64,000 bases of DNA from Vandiemenella viatica (lineage: Eukaryota; Arthropoda; Insecta; Orthoptera; Morabidae): positions 118,782,095 to 118,846,094 of the forward strand of contig CM061920.1 of the NCBI GenBank assembly GCA_031002005.1, in the 5' to 3' direction. Positions 44,646 to 56,391 of this stretch are shown here, in pieces. A model generated the notes under the pieces. It saw only the letters and a program-made list of their open reading frames with translations, was not told the origin of the DNA and made no database searches. The translations under genes and the position numbers were made by a program. The first letter of the stretch is position 1; each line of letters opens with the position of its first letter.

Positions 44646-45727
44646 GTAACTGCCAAAAAGGGCTGCTAGACTTGTTTCTGCAGAACGCAATCAGTAACAG
44701 ATATGATAAAAGAGCTGGAATGGGATTCATTGGAAGACAGGAGAAGGATGAAGGAGGTCATGGGAGAGTACAAGGCGTATATTGATGGTGAGACATGGAA
44801 AGATATTGGTGTAAGAATTAAAAGCAATGCTTGGAAGGGAAAAGATGATCATGACCACAATCTTGCACTCGATTTCAGGCACAAGGATTTAGGAAGATTC
44901 TCTTTTTAGGTAAGGGTTTCAGGGACTGGAATAAGTTACCAAGAGAAATTATGAATAATTTACCAAAACGTTGAAAGAATTTAAAGATAACAAGCTTAAC
45001 TGGGCAGGACACACTGGACAGGTGGTAGGAAAAGGTTTCAAAATTTTGCACTTGTTGGAGAGAGTGATGAGGGGATGCACGAGAGAAGTAAAGGAATTGG
45101 GTTACAAAACGTTGGTAAGACCATTGCTCGAATATGGTAGTGTAGTATGGGATCCACATTTTGAGTATCAAATACAGGAGTTGGAGAAGGTGTAAAGAAG
45201 GGCTGCTAGATTTGTTTCTGGAAATTATCGCAGAATGCAATCAGTGACAGATATGATAAAGGAGCTGGAATGGGATTCATTGCAAGACAGGAGGAGGATG
45301 AGGTGGGTAATGGGAGTGTACAGGGGGTATACTGGCAATGAGGCATGGAAAGATATTGCAGTAGGTATGAAAAGTAGTTCATGGAAGGGAAAAGATGACC
45401 ATGACCACAAGCTGGCACTCGATATCAGGCACAAGGGTGTGGGAAGATTTTCTTTTTTAGGTAAGGATGTCAGGGATTGGAATGAATTACCAAGGGGAAT
45501 GATGAATAACCTACCGAAAACGTTAAAAAAAATTTAAAGTTCACATTTGTAGAGGGCAAATGTAGGTGAGTGTAGGATAGGGGGAAGTTGGGTGTGTAGG
45601 GAAATTGCCACCGGAAGCTGTGCTCCATTGCAAATTAAATTAAATGTAGGTGGATGCAGGAAAGGGGGGGAAGATGAGTGTGTAGGGAAATTGCTACTGG
45701 ACTGTAAGCTCCATTGCAATTTTATTA
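44646..45727 (+). mobile_element. CR1-like LINE 3' ends, three in tandem
   Basis: Copy 1 (44646-44990) begins in the AARLVS-type block and stops at the K-E-F-K end of ORF2. Copy 2 (about 44990-45640) holds the RT tail and 3' UTR. A third short 3' tail (about 45641-45727) follows. All lie in the same orientation and share the ...GTGCTCCATTGCAA end. Confidence 0.8.
44971..45537 (+). pseudogene. CR1-like LINE ORF2, C-terminal end
   Basis: The frame reads ELGYKTLVRPLLEYGSVVWD, QIQELEKV, a TAA stop at 45193-45195 where CAA is expected, then ARFVSGNYRRMQSVTDMIKE and LEWDSLQDRRRM, and ends RDWNELP...NLP. This is the post-RT end typical of CR1-clade LINEs (W-DP-x(6)-LE-x-VQRRAARF...; LGW-x-L-x-x-RR). 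Only one stop breaks this part, so it is a fairly recent copy. The palm motifs are absent by 5' truncation. Confidence 0.82.
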
Positions 45728-46152
45728 AATATTATTGGAACATAAGTGCAGAGATGTATATCAAAAACTATTACTCAACTATTTTATATTGTTAATTACG
45801 CTATGAAATAAAATAGAAGGTATCAATTCTTAAAATAAACAAATTTCACAAATATTTGAAATCAATAAACCTCACTAATGAACTTTTATTGAAAAAACAT
45901 ACAAATTTTCTATTTACAAATTATGCATTGTAAATTTCAACATTACACAAAATAAAAAGTACAAAATTAGTGTTTACGTTGGCAAAATTAGTTACCTGCG
46001 GAAGCTGGAATGTGTTAGTATCCATACGACAAATGCAACTAACGAAACATGCGAGTAACGAAATGAATTTGTGAGTAACGATTCGGAACTTCAAGTCAGG
46101 CGACGAACCCGTTACTCAGTAACGAATACATCGTTACTTTTACAGCTCTAAT
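45728..46152. mobile_element. hAT-type terminal fragment
   Basis: 46015-46150 repeats GTAACGA/TCGTTAC motifs and ends CGTTACTTTTACAGCTCTAA, the pattern of a hAT right end. No left end was found. The AT-rich part before it shows nothing. Confidence 0.45.
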
Positions 46153-46189
46153 CGTGAAAATGGTTTCCTGTCATCCCTGGTAACAGTGA

Positions 46190-46830
46190 TAGAAAATGAC
46201 AAAGTTCATAATCGTGAGAAGGAGTAAAAGAACGACATTTGATTATGAAGGGGAAGATGAAGCTCTTAAATTGCATGTGGAGGAGATTTCCAAAATAAAG
46301 TATTTGTATGTTATTGTTGACCATGTGTGCACAAGCTGCCAATGTAAATTTGAGACACTTAAACATGATGAGAACATATTTGGTTTTGTGTATAACATAA
46401 AATATTAAAGGAAATTAGTGACTGTGAACTTTTGAAGCAATGCTGTGACTTGCATGTACCTCTAACAGAAGAAACATCTGATACTGATGTACAAGAATTG
46501 TATGAAGAACTTAATATGTTTATCCGTGTATAAGAAGAAAACGACGGCGTTATCTCGGTGACGAGATATATAATAGAAAAAATATTAACTTAAGTGTACC
46601 CCACCATGGAAGTCGTCCTGAGAAATATTGCCACCACATCTAAGTCGTTTGCGTCCGCAGAAAGAAGCTATTCATGGTTAAAAATTATTAAAACATATTT
46701 GATGAATTCGATGACACAAGATCGGTTTTCGGCCCTTTCTATTCTTTGAATTGAAAATGACGTAGCTCATTCGTTAGATTTTTGTGCTTTAATTAAATGT
46801 TTTAGCCACAAACACCATTTTCAAACCCCG
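46190..46830 (+). pseudogene. hAT transposase C-terminal fragment
   Basis: Across frames, AERSYSWLKIIKTYL and SMTQDRFSAL (about 46655-46740) followed by IENDVAHSLDF are the dimerisation region of TTF/ZMYM-type hAT transposases, where ASAERSFSKLKLIK-TYLRS-M is usual. Stops and frameshifts break it up. The preceding 70-codon frame (46196-46408) is probably part of the same relic. Confidence 0.65.
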
Positions 46831-47824
46831 TGTTTATCTTTCAAGGCATTTATGTACTTCAGTTTATCCTTAATAATTTGACGTCTTTATATTTGTTAAC
46901 TTTTAATAATACCTCTAATGTAAGATTTAAAACTAAGAATTTATTTATTTATGACTTCTGCATTTTTCGTCGATTATGAAAACTTTCAACTCACTTACTT
47001 TGCACAAAGGACAAGGTGCCTCGGAAAGATCTGCCGCCCCCGGCCTCGCAATGGCTGAGGCCAAGCCGTCACAAATTGAAACTTGTTGACAGGAGGTTGG
47101 CTTGGCTTGTGTAGGATTGCTATAACTTGTGGTTGATCCGCTCGAGTGTCGGTTTTTTGGCACAAATCAAAGGAAGTTTGCGGCAAGCGCCTGCGAAGCG
47201 TCTACACGTTTGTGCGGACTTAGTATCGGTTGTGCCCTGACGGCGGACAGACATGCTTTTGTATTTGTTGTGATAGAAGTGCTGCAGGAAAAATGAATAA
47301 ATGGCTCAATGGATATTTTACAATTCCCCGAATGCTACCAAGTTGAACCCTGCATTTGGGACCAGGAGAAAGACCATGAAGAAAAAAAAAAGAGCTTATG
47401 CTTGAAGTCGTCTTAGTGAAGTTTTAAATAAACCTGTCATGGAGATTTTTTTAAAAAAGAAATTCTTACTGTCACATTTCGTAAACATTAAAAAAAAAAA
47501 GATTCTATTCGCTCTGGCTCAGGCATAAATTTATTAATTTAGCTGGTATAGTAAAGCTTCTCTGAAGTGTGTGTTTTCTTAAGAAATCATAGGTGAAATT
47601 TCATTCAGCGAATATTCAGAATCAGCATAGCTCATCCGGCAGAAGTTATCAAACAGCCCAGATGGCTCGAAAAGAAGCTCAATTATAAAACAATATACTT
47701 ACATTAAATGAAATACATACATGAAGCTACATAGTAATCATAGTTACAAGAATGAAATTATAATAATTATCAGATACGGTTTCTATGGATTTTTAAAATC
47801 CACGATCTTGTGGTTACGAAAGCT
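46831..47824. other. unassigned DNA with one GC-rich patch
   Basis: 46985-47260 is GC-richer. On the minus strand it holds a CPLCK motif and a GTAAGT that could be a splice donor, but it has no recognised homology and its phase does not fit the TMEM47-like gene in an obvious way. Left unassigned. Confidence 0.35.
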
Positions 47825-47960
47825 TCCGCGGTCAAAGTGTGTATTATCTTGGTTCTCTGGGTGGAGCCACTTCGATATATTTAAACCTAACGTTTCTGCC
47901 ATCATGCTGTGGCTTTCTTCAGAGGAGTGCTTTGTCAGATGCTGCTACGCCTTATATGTG
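47825..47960 (-). mobile_element. PLE pseudo-LTR fragment with hammerhead-like core
   Basis: On the minus strand, CTGAAGA (47916-47922), a GCCA/TGGC hairpin, and GAAACG (GAAA at 47893-47896) occur in that order. No RT is attached. Confidence 0.5.
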
Positions 47961-49200
47961 GCCAGTTAATAAAACCAAGAGTGAACTTTAAGCGATACAT
48001 GTAATTATTAAGTAGTACAGTATAGAAGAACCTGTAATATGAACAATTAACCATGCATTAAGTTCCAAGCTGAGGTCAGTCAACTTTTTCACAACATGGC
48101 ATAAACGGCATATACGCGTCCCGCGACATGGCTATCGTGGAGTGACCAGCAACTGACTACATCTTTATGAAAACCACACGATCGGTTTTTCGACGCCGCG
48201 CACGGAAACCGTCCAGCAACTGTGCGCTCCATGCAAGACAACGCCCGCTGCAGCCTGTGCTGCCTGCCTATCGACGCAGACGAACGCCATCACACCTTGT
48301 TGCCGACAACGGAGCGAACATGCCTTCTCATTTCTACGCAACTTTATTTGCATCTTAAGTACCCTTTTGACTGCATCTGCCACCATACGTTGTTGTTTTT
48401 TTTTTTTTTTTACGTGATTTGTGCTACATACATTACGCATAATTGCTGTGAAGTGAACGATTATAACCTAGTGTTATCCCTAAAAGTGCAAATTTTGTAA
48501 CTTTTCCTCACGCGCACGTATATGGACATTATCCTCAGTAAATTCAGTCATCATAGTTCCTTGAATAATCAGTGTATAAGCCAAATAATTGCCTTGTCTA
48601 TACAATAAGTTTCTTTCTGATGAATATACTACCAGCCACATGGCTTACTGAAATTATATAAGTGCATAAAAGTAATTGTTCATACAAGAACTTAGCGCTT
48701 CAGATTAACGATCTTTTTAAGGTTTAAATTCAGGGTCCGAAAGTAACATCTGATTGCTGTGCTACATTTTTTTTTTTTGGTAACTTTATTGCTTGTGCAT
48801 AAGCTTCGTGCATTACAATCAGAATTTCTTTCTTAGTTTCTAAACGAGTTGAAAGGAAATGCTGATTTATTATTATTACAACCCATCTATTCAGCTTATG
48901 TATTAGTTTCCAGATATGTTTGTTCTTGCATATTTTATTTGCATTCGACAAGCTGCTAGCACGATCATACACTTCTTTAGCCAAAGACATGCGAGTCGTC
49001 GTTTACACTAGGCTTGTAACGGAGGTGATTTTTGCGGATGTTCAGTGCTTTACATTCGTGGATGCGGATGTTTTGTGGAAACGGAGGTGGAAAAAAATGA
49101 TTATTTAGATTTTATATTTTATAAAAAATAAACTTAAAATCAAAATAAATTTATTTTTTTATGCGAAATTCTAATTTTTAAAAAAGTCTGTTTCCATATA
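47961..49200. other. unassigned DNA
   Basis: 48120-48360 is GC-rich with overlapping frames on both strands. A T run of 18 sits near 48395. Near 49020-49095 there are GCGGATG repeats like hAT subterminal sequence. No confident feature. Confidence 0.35.
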
Positions 49201-49231
49201 CACAGTCCAGTCACATTAATGTGATCATCTC

Positions 49232-50345
49232 TCAAAAACCAGAATAACCACCTCTGGCAGAGCGGACCGCTGCGAGGCGTGCAGGAAGAGAGTCAATTTG
49301 GTTTCTGAAGGTGTTCACTGGGACGTTGAGCCATGCCGACTCCAGTGCCGTGGCCAGCTGCGCTAGATTACGCGGTTGAGGATCCATGGCGCGAACAACC
49401 CGATCGAGGTGGTCCCACAGATTCTCGATTGGGTTTAAATCCGGTGAGTTTGCTGGCCAGGGGAGTAAGGTAAACTCATCCTGGTGCTCTTCGAACAACG
49501 CACATACACTGCGAGCTGTAAGACACCTCGCATTTTCCTGCTGGTAGGTGCCATCATACTGAGGAAAAGTTATTCGCATGTAGGGGTGGACATGATCCGC
49601 AAGGACAGATACGTACTTTTTTTTAACTGCTTCACGCCTCTTTAACAGCGAGGTCTTTTAGAGACGGGAAAGGATGGGGGGGGGGGGGCAAGGAATGGGA
49701 AGGAATTCAGCCATGGCCTTTTGAAGGAAGCATCCCGGCATTTGCCTGGAGTGATTTGGGAAACCATGGAAAACTCAAATCTGGTAGCCCGGCCGGGGAT
49801 TCGAACCGCCGTCTTCCCGAATGCGAGGCCAGAACGCTAACCGTTACACCACCACGCTCGGTGTGTGCTGATCCATCGTGCCCTCCACAATGATGAGTTC
49901 ACCCAGTGAATGCCAGAAAAACATTCCCCAAACCATAATGCTCCCTCCTCCACCCTGGATCCTTCCGGCAATTGTTCCAAGGTGTTTGCTTTCAGACGTT
50001 TCACGAAGTATGCGCCAATGTCTATCTGTCTGATGGAGCATAAAACGTGATTCATCGGAAAAAGCCACCTGTCGCCACTCTGTGGACGTCCAGTTGAGGT
50101 ACTGGCGTGCAAATTCCAGCCTTCGTCGCCGATGAACAGCAGTCAGCATAGGTGCATTGACCACGCGTCTGCTGCGGAGGCCTATGCGTAGCAATGTTCG
50201 CTGAACCGTTGATGAGGATACTCTCTTGGTAGCCCCTTGGTTCATTAGCCATTTCCTAAATGCATGCACCCTTGGCCCGAAAGCCAATAATAATGCCCTT
50301 TTGAACGTCGGATAAATCGCTACGTTTCCGTATTACGTCAACGAT
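49232..50345 (-). pseudogene. Tc1-like transposase, interrupted
   Basis: The N-terminal HTH (DLSDVQKGIIIGFRAKGACI, then a stop) lies near 50250-50330. A frame change follows to STVQRTLLRIGLRSRR, then WRQVAFSDESRFML (first catalytic D) and GGSIMVWGMF. After the SINE it resumes with ADHVHPYM, then ARCLTARSV in place of the usual second D region, and ends WPANSPDLNPIENLWDHLDR. The DDE core order is clear. The SINE, one frameshift and one stop kill it. Confidence 0.87.
49640..49862 (-). mobile_element. tRNA-derived SINE inserted in the Tc1-like element
   Basis: On the minus strand the head reads GTGGTGGTGTAACGGTTAGC (A box) with GGTTCGAATCC (B box), then the family body (AAATCACTCCAGGCAAATGC). 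A 14-base G run lies near 49677. This is the best preserved SINE copy here, and its head looks like a tRNA gene without being one. Confidence 0.87.
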
Positions 50346-50481
50346 TGAAATGCTTTCCGATGCCCTAGGACATCCTTTATATACACTCCGCTTTAATGTG
50401 CTGCCACCTGCCTTCTGTGATTGGTTATTTCACGTTGACGTCGAAAGTAGGTGGTGGTCACATTAATGTGACTGGACTGTG

Positions 50482-51248
50482 CAATACTGCCATATTGATT
50501 TATTTTTTGCTTCATCTTTAAACAACAAAAAACATTGTATGATTTCACAAGTTAATTAAATTGTTTACATAACTACTCACGCCTCAACAATGGAATATTA
50601 GTCATAGGAATCGCAGCTGGCACAAGACCACGCCACCGCACATCTCCTTGCCCGTCACCCGCCTTTCCACCGCTCTAATAGCCCATTCACGGTTCAAGTT
50701 GTAGGATTTACGATGATCAGATTTTCCGATAATGGACTCTTGATGGTCCGTGAAAGGGGTTAGAGGACTTGATGTAGGAGGTGTTGGACTGCCAGACAAC
50801 CGACACGGGTCCTCACCGTCCAACAAGCCATGGCCTTGGGTCGTGATTGGAGGAAACATCCTGCGAGTGTGCGATAAGGATACTGGTGTGCTGCGTGAAG
50901 TACGCGTTGTAGTGAGACTGAATTTGATTATTTTAATACCATTTAATCGTTTATTTTACATACAAGGTATACTTGTAAATTCATCACTTCGGTCTTTTAT
51001 TGAAAGATCGTAAGGGGGGGGGGGGGAACAATCACGTTGTTGTTAGCTAAGCAACGAAAGGCAGAATCTCGTATAAAGAAAAAAAAAGCGTAATATATTT
51101 TACAATTAAAACAAAACATCCTCTACACTTTCGCATTAAAAACTGGAGATACGGAAGTATGATTTCACGCGAAAGTTCGCACTTGCGCATGCTAAGTGTT
51201 CAACCCCAGGTTTCTCCTCGCTCCTCCTCCGATGAAGACTTCGAAGGC
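50482..51248. other. unassigned DNA with an 85-codon coding-like frame
   Basis: 50602-50859 (minus) encodes a proline/serine-rich start (PPITTQGHGLLDGEDPCRLS) and a basic end (WAIRAVERRVTGKEMCGG). Base composition differs from the AT-rich flanks. I do not recognise it; it could be a retroelement 5' region. A G run follows near 51014. Confidence 0.35.
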
Positions 51249-51622
51249 TCCATTTTAGCCTCCTATGAACCCCTCACCCCACTACATAGCCCGACGTGGC
51301 TTTTGTCTCTACCTCCCCCCCCCCCCTCCTTCCAACGTAGCACTTAGCATTTTTCCCTTGTAACTCCAGAAGACATTTTGTACTGTCTTTTCTTGTCAGT
51401 CTATTGTAAATTACATACGGAGAAAATTTAATGAAGGAAATAAATATTCACATGCTGTTGTGTGTTCTATACATCGTTTCAACTGTGGAATGATATGAAT
51501 GGAAAGCTAAATGGCCTGGCTCGGACACCCGAACGCCTCTACCCCCTTCTCCACGCAGCGCAGCGTAGCGTTCCAACCAACCCCTTCCCCTGGACCAAGC
51601 TACGTAGTTTTTGGACGTTCCC
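51249..51622. mobile_element. PIF/Harbinger-like MITE, 5'-truncated copy
   Basis: Matches 32945-33338 from GGCTCCATTTTAGCCTCCTA on, ending GTAGTTTTTGGACGTTCCC followed by TTA (51623-51625). The left terminal repeat is missing. Confidence 0.85.
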
Positions 51623-51625
51623 TTA

Positions 51626-51779
51626 TGTGCAATCTGAACAAACAGCACTCGACACACTCGAAGTGTAAAGCTATACTGTGGTACAGGTACCACTCATTGT
51701 TCACTGCAGTTCATGCGGATGATGCAATCCAATTTGGAAACAACGCTTGACACAACCGTGATATTTCCACAGTTTATAA
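51626..51779. other. short unassigned DNA
   Basis: Nothing recognised. Confidence 0.4.
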
Positions 51780-54700
51780 ACAAGTGAAACATAATTCAGA
51801 TGAATGTAAAGTAATGAATGAACTAACTGAATGAAAAAAGGACATCTCCTTACTTAATAAACAACAAGAACAACAGGATACGCTAGCAGACACGCATAGC
51901 AAGTATAAGTAGAGATGCAGCCAAAAATGTAAGTACCCTAACTACGATCTGTGCAACAAATAGTGATAAAATCCAGCATTGCGAAACGGAACTCATTTCT
52001 CTAAAAATTCACGTGACATATATAATAAGCAAACATCCTCAAGAAGCTACAGCGGTACATTATATGCTTTCCATCACAGAAAAAGTAGAATATAGTCGAT
52101 TTAGTGGACGTGGAAACTTACACCCTGTTAGATTTTCCAAAAACTTTGAGGACTCTAGGCCTTTTATGAATTATTCTGACCAAGGAAAAAATAAGTTGTG
52201 TTTGTTAACATTTGGCAGGATCTGCAAAATTGTGGAGGGATAGTCATCTACAAAACTGTACATGTTTTGTTGAGGGGAGTCTGTCAATGGATCTGTGTAA
52301 ACAATACTGTACATCAGGTGACCAAAACTTTCCTTCAACGATTCTATAACAAGAATCCGATAAAACAGTTTATTTACTGTAGATTTTATACCAGATGTAA
52401 TTTTGATAAAAGATATTGTTTATCAAATACCTGAACCTGTAGCTACACAGTTCACAGCATGGACCCAATTTGAAATTTCTAGGAAGGGATAGAGAAGGTA
52501 GAGATAGCCAACGGAACAAAATGCGCAACACAGTTGTAGCTAGATTCTGTGCCTGGACCGAGTCACCAGCATGATGTAGGAGTTTCAAAAAGATGATTCC
52601 TGCCAGTGGCCTAGCCCGAGCAGTGGCAGATAACGTGTCTGGGCCTAGCGTGAGCTATCGAGTTTCTAGCATTAGCAAAATAATCCCAGAGATGACCTCC
52701 TTCCGGAAGAACTTTCGAGTTCAGTAGTCCTAGTGTAAGCACCATTTATTGAAGTAACCGTTAGGGGAAATCTGATTAACATATTAATTGATACTGGGTC
52801 AGAGCTTTCTGCTATTTCTCAGTCCCTCTTTGAGGAATTAAATTTTACTAACCAAGAACTAACCTTTAACCCGTTGCCTAAAGTAATGGCTACCACAGCC
52901 GCGGGGTGTGAGACTAAATCCATAACCACACACATACTTCTAGAAGGGGAAATAAACAGCCAACGCATTGAAACACATGTATATGTTATACCCAGTTGTA
53001 TTTTTGGTACTGAATGGCTACACTCGGTTCATGCTCCGTTAGACCGTCATAGGAGGATACTGCATTTCCAAGTAGAAGGCGAGCAGCTCTGTACTCCGAT
53101 AAACTGTTTTTGGAAAGAAAGAGGGGATAATTCAGTGAAGGTACTAATGAAGAATCCCTTAGAAAACAGCAAAAGAATTTCATTTTTACAGCAACTATAA
53201 ATAACGAATCCCTTACCACCAGTTGGCAGACAGCAATAGAGCAAGTTGATATACCCTATCGAAAAGACTTGGGCAGCATTCTTGCAGAAGTTTTCTCAGA
53301 TAGCCTCGGCCTTGCTCATGGGTGTTAGTGACATTTTACAGTAAATTGTTCTGAACCTTTTAACATTAAGCCTTATCCAATTCCGATTGCAAAACGAAAG
53401 CAGGGGGAAACAGAATGTTAGAATAGGGAATTACTGAACGTTCGCTGACTCCTTACATAGGTTGTAGTGACCAAAGAGGATCAGTCAGTCCATCTTGTAC
53501 TAGATGCCTGGGACTTTTTTTTAAGTCTTATACCCTGAAAGGGATCACCTCACGCCCATTGCTGAGATTTTGCATACTTTTCATGGGAAAAATATTTTAA
53601 GTCTCGACCATACCACCTCTTATTGGCAGCTGAAAATTGCAAAAGAATCACGGAGATTCTTATATCATGGAAGCTATAATCAATTTAAAGTCTTGCCCTT
53701 TTGGCTGAATAACGCGGTAGCGCATTTTATTAGAGCCCTAGATATTACACCCTGGGAAAAGATCTCTTACGAAAAGTTAGGGTATATATTGATGATATAC
53801 ACATTGCGAGTACTACTATTGAAGAACATTGGGCCACATTGAGGAAGGTCCTCACAGCCTTCAAAAAGGGAGCATGACGTTGAAATTAAAAAGTATTCTT
53901 CTAACCAATACAGTATAATTTTTGGGACACGTTAACGGGAATTGTCCCCAGTGAAGCAAAGCTTCGTGCCATAACTTTCCATCACCCTGATATAAAAAAC
54001 AGAGCTTCTTAGAACTTTGCAATTACTACCGGAAGTTTCTGAAGGGCCAAATTTTGAACAGCACTCATTTCGAGCAGTGGAGGAAGAAGGGTGCGGTTTG
54101 GAAATGTAGACAGGAATTTGAGGACTATTTCCAAGTAAAAAAAGTCTTTTATAACAGACAGTCCCTCCTTCATTCACCAGTGTGGTATCAACTTATACGT
54201 GTCGCTACCGACAGTTCGGATTACAGATTAGGAGCCGAGATTTACTAAACAACTGAACTAGAGTGAATGATTGAAAAGAGGTCTATCGCGTTTGTGAGCA
54301 GATTGTTAAATAGAACTGAACGCAATTATTGCACCACGCAAAGAGCGTGTCTAGCCATCGTCTGGACATTTCAGAAGTTCCGTTGTTTGTTACTGGGAAA
54401 GAAGGTAAATGTGTTTTCGTATCACAAGGCACTCTCATTCCTCAATAAGGGTAGATTACTAAATCGGAGGTTAGCTCGTTGGACCCTTGTGCTTCAAGAG
54501 TGAGTACGAGATCAGATATTTGCCAGAAGAAGAAAATAAAATTGCGGGTGCGTTTTCCAGATTACCAGTGGAATAACAGGAGCGGCAAAGTATCCATGAA
54601 TTCAACACATCACCTAGACTATTGTACTTTCAGTACGTTTCGGCAGAAAAAGTAGTGAGAAATTGTTTTGAACATATGAGACACGAACAACGTCATGAAA

Positions 54701-55800
54701 CTGCTAAATGCTATTAATGAGGTAGTTACTATATTACGGCCTTTGGTCACATTTACTCAAATTTAATTGCATTCATGACAGGATTCTTTTCCGCAGAAAT
54801 CACGAGAGCAGCTAGGAATGAAAGCTGAGAGTTCCTGAAAACCGAGTAGTAACTCTTATCACTGAAGTTGTAGCTACTGTGGTATTAATAAATGTTATAG
54901 AATTATGTTTGAGAACTTCTACTTTCCAAACATGTAAATAAGCATTCGACACATAATCACTTCATGTATAACAAGCCAGAACGTGAAGGACGATAATATA
55001 AAGAAGGCTGGCGCAATACAGAGTATAATCCCAATTGAACTAAATGATTTCTTTTCTGACATCCAGATCATGTGAGGTAGTCTCCTATATTTATATTGTG
55101 TTAGAAGTTTTCTGAAAGTTCGTGAAGATGTTTCCTCTTAAGAGTCACAGCACAAGCCATCTGTAATAGAATTATTCAAGAATACATTTCTCATACAGGA
55201 CACCCTAAAGATATTATAACTAATAATGGATCATAGTTATGCGAAAAATCTGGCAACAGTGCTTGGGTCAGTTGAATATAAACATTTTAAAACCACCTTT
55301 TATCCCCAGGGGAACCCGGTGGAGCGAGTGATAAGAGAGCTAGGTAGATGGTTTAGAACCTACTGCAGTAACAACCAACAAAAATGGGCCATTGAAACCC
55401 CTAATTTAGAAGATACATGATGACTCCACATCAGTCACTCCATACGATATTATGTTTAAGATGCCTTCATCTAGAATAATTTTTCAATACAAAAAGTACC
55501 CAGACAGACAAGTGAATTATGCTGAGAGATTGAAATTAGTTTTGCGATAGCTAAATAAGCAGACCTGTGAAAGGAGGTAAACATGACAAACATTTGAAAC
55601 CAACTACCTAGAAAGTTGGGGATTTAGTTCTTTTACAGAAACACTTTCAATCCTCTGCCATAGACCACGAAATTAAAAAGTCCAACCTTCTATACGAGGA
55701 ACCATTTCAAATAATGAATAAATATAATACGAATTCCTACACTTTGGTTGTAACCCCCACCCTAACCTTTAAAGGAGTTTATAATATGGTTTCGTCGAAA
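51780..55800 (+). pseudogene. Ty3/gypsy-type retrotransposon gag-pol remnant
   Basis: Domains follow Ty3/gypsy order on the plus strand, each broken by stops or frameshifts. Gag-like sequence (YSRFSGRGNLHPVRFSKNFE near 52090-52150) comes first. Protease follows with the DTG triad at 52790-52798 and a flap/ILGTEW-like region. RT has the SLDHTTSYWQLKI block (about 53600) and YIDD at 53785-53796 in a shifted frame. RNase H has ATDSS (about 54205) and a SRLLNRTERNYCTTQRACLA block. Integrase is represented only by its later part (FYPQGNPVERV near 55300, then TPHQSL). No LTRs or primer-binding site were identified, and no envelope frame was seen. The element is dead. Confidence 0.85.
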
Positions 55801-56391
55801 CCATAAAATCATATAGAAATGTGGCTGGCGTTTCACATATTTTCTGTGGAGATCATTTTATTGTGGTATCAGCAAAACCACATAGATCACACCAACATTG
55901 AAGTTGTATTAGTTTTAAACTAGTTGTATTTAAGTAAACAATGACATTTAATCAAGTCGAAAGTAATTCTTGTGATATTTGGAGATGAAAAAAAAAAAAT
56001 AATTTCGAGGTCGAGGGCTCAAACAATTATACATTACCTGTAAAGAAACCAATGTTTGTTTAATATCCTCGAGTTTAATTACTTGCATAAATGTTTTTCT
56101 TCAACTCTGGAGGAAATATATATTGTGGCTCCAACATAATAATTGTTCTTTCTGCTCAAGTTTAAGCTGTGAGATGAGAAGAGCACTGAAATTATACCTA
56201 TATGTTACAGACCTTTTGTGTTTTGACGTGTGGACAGAACAGCGAGAGCTGGAAACAGCCCTACACCACGAACATCAAACAGTGGCAAGATTTTTGAGGT
56301 GATCAGATACGTTTTGCAAGAAGACAGAATGAGAGTTTGGTTTTACGTTACAGTTGTCTAAAATTGGAGTTATGCCTCATAGTGTCATAAC
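55801..56391. other. unassigned AT-rich DNA
   Basis: This may include the 3' part of the gypsy-type element. Nothing is diagnostic. Confidence 0.4.

Larger units (their letters stand above)
49201..50481 (-). mobile_element. Tc1-like transposon split by a SINE
   Basis: CACAGTCCAGTCACATTAAT (49201) and the inverse (ending 50481) form ~24-bp terminal repeats. TA precedes the left end; the right flank is CA, probably mutated. The transposase is on the minus strand, with a SINE at about 49640-49862. Confidence 0.88.

Noticed and set aside
46945..47190. First exon of the TMEM47-like gene
   Set aside because: A GTAAGT occurs on the minus strand, but none of the frames shows a TM1 or W-x-C loop, and the phase needed is not supported.
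49780..49862. tRNA gene on the minus strand
   Set aside because: A and B boxes are present, but the sequence runs straight into the SINE body shared with copies at 40.2 and 59.5 kb; it is a SINE head.
51780..55800. Intact endogenous retrovirus
   Set aside because: All pol domains are broken by stops or shifts, no envelope frame or LTR pair was seen, and the domain order is that of an ordinary Ty3/gypsy element.
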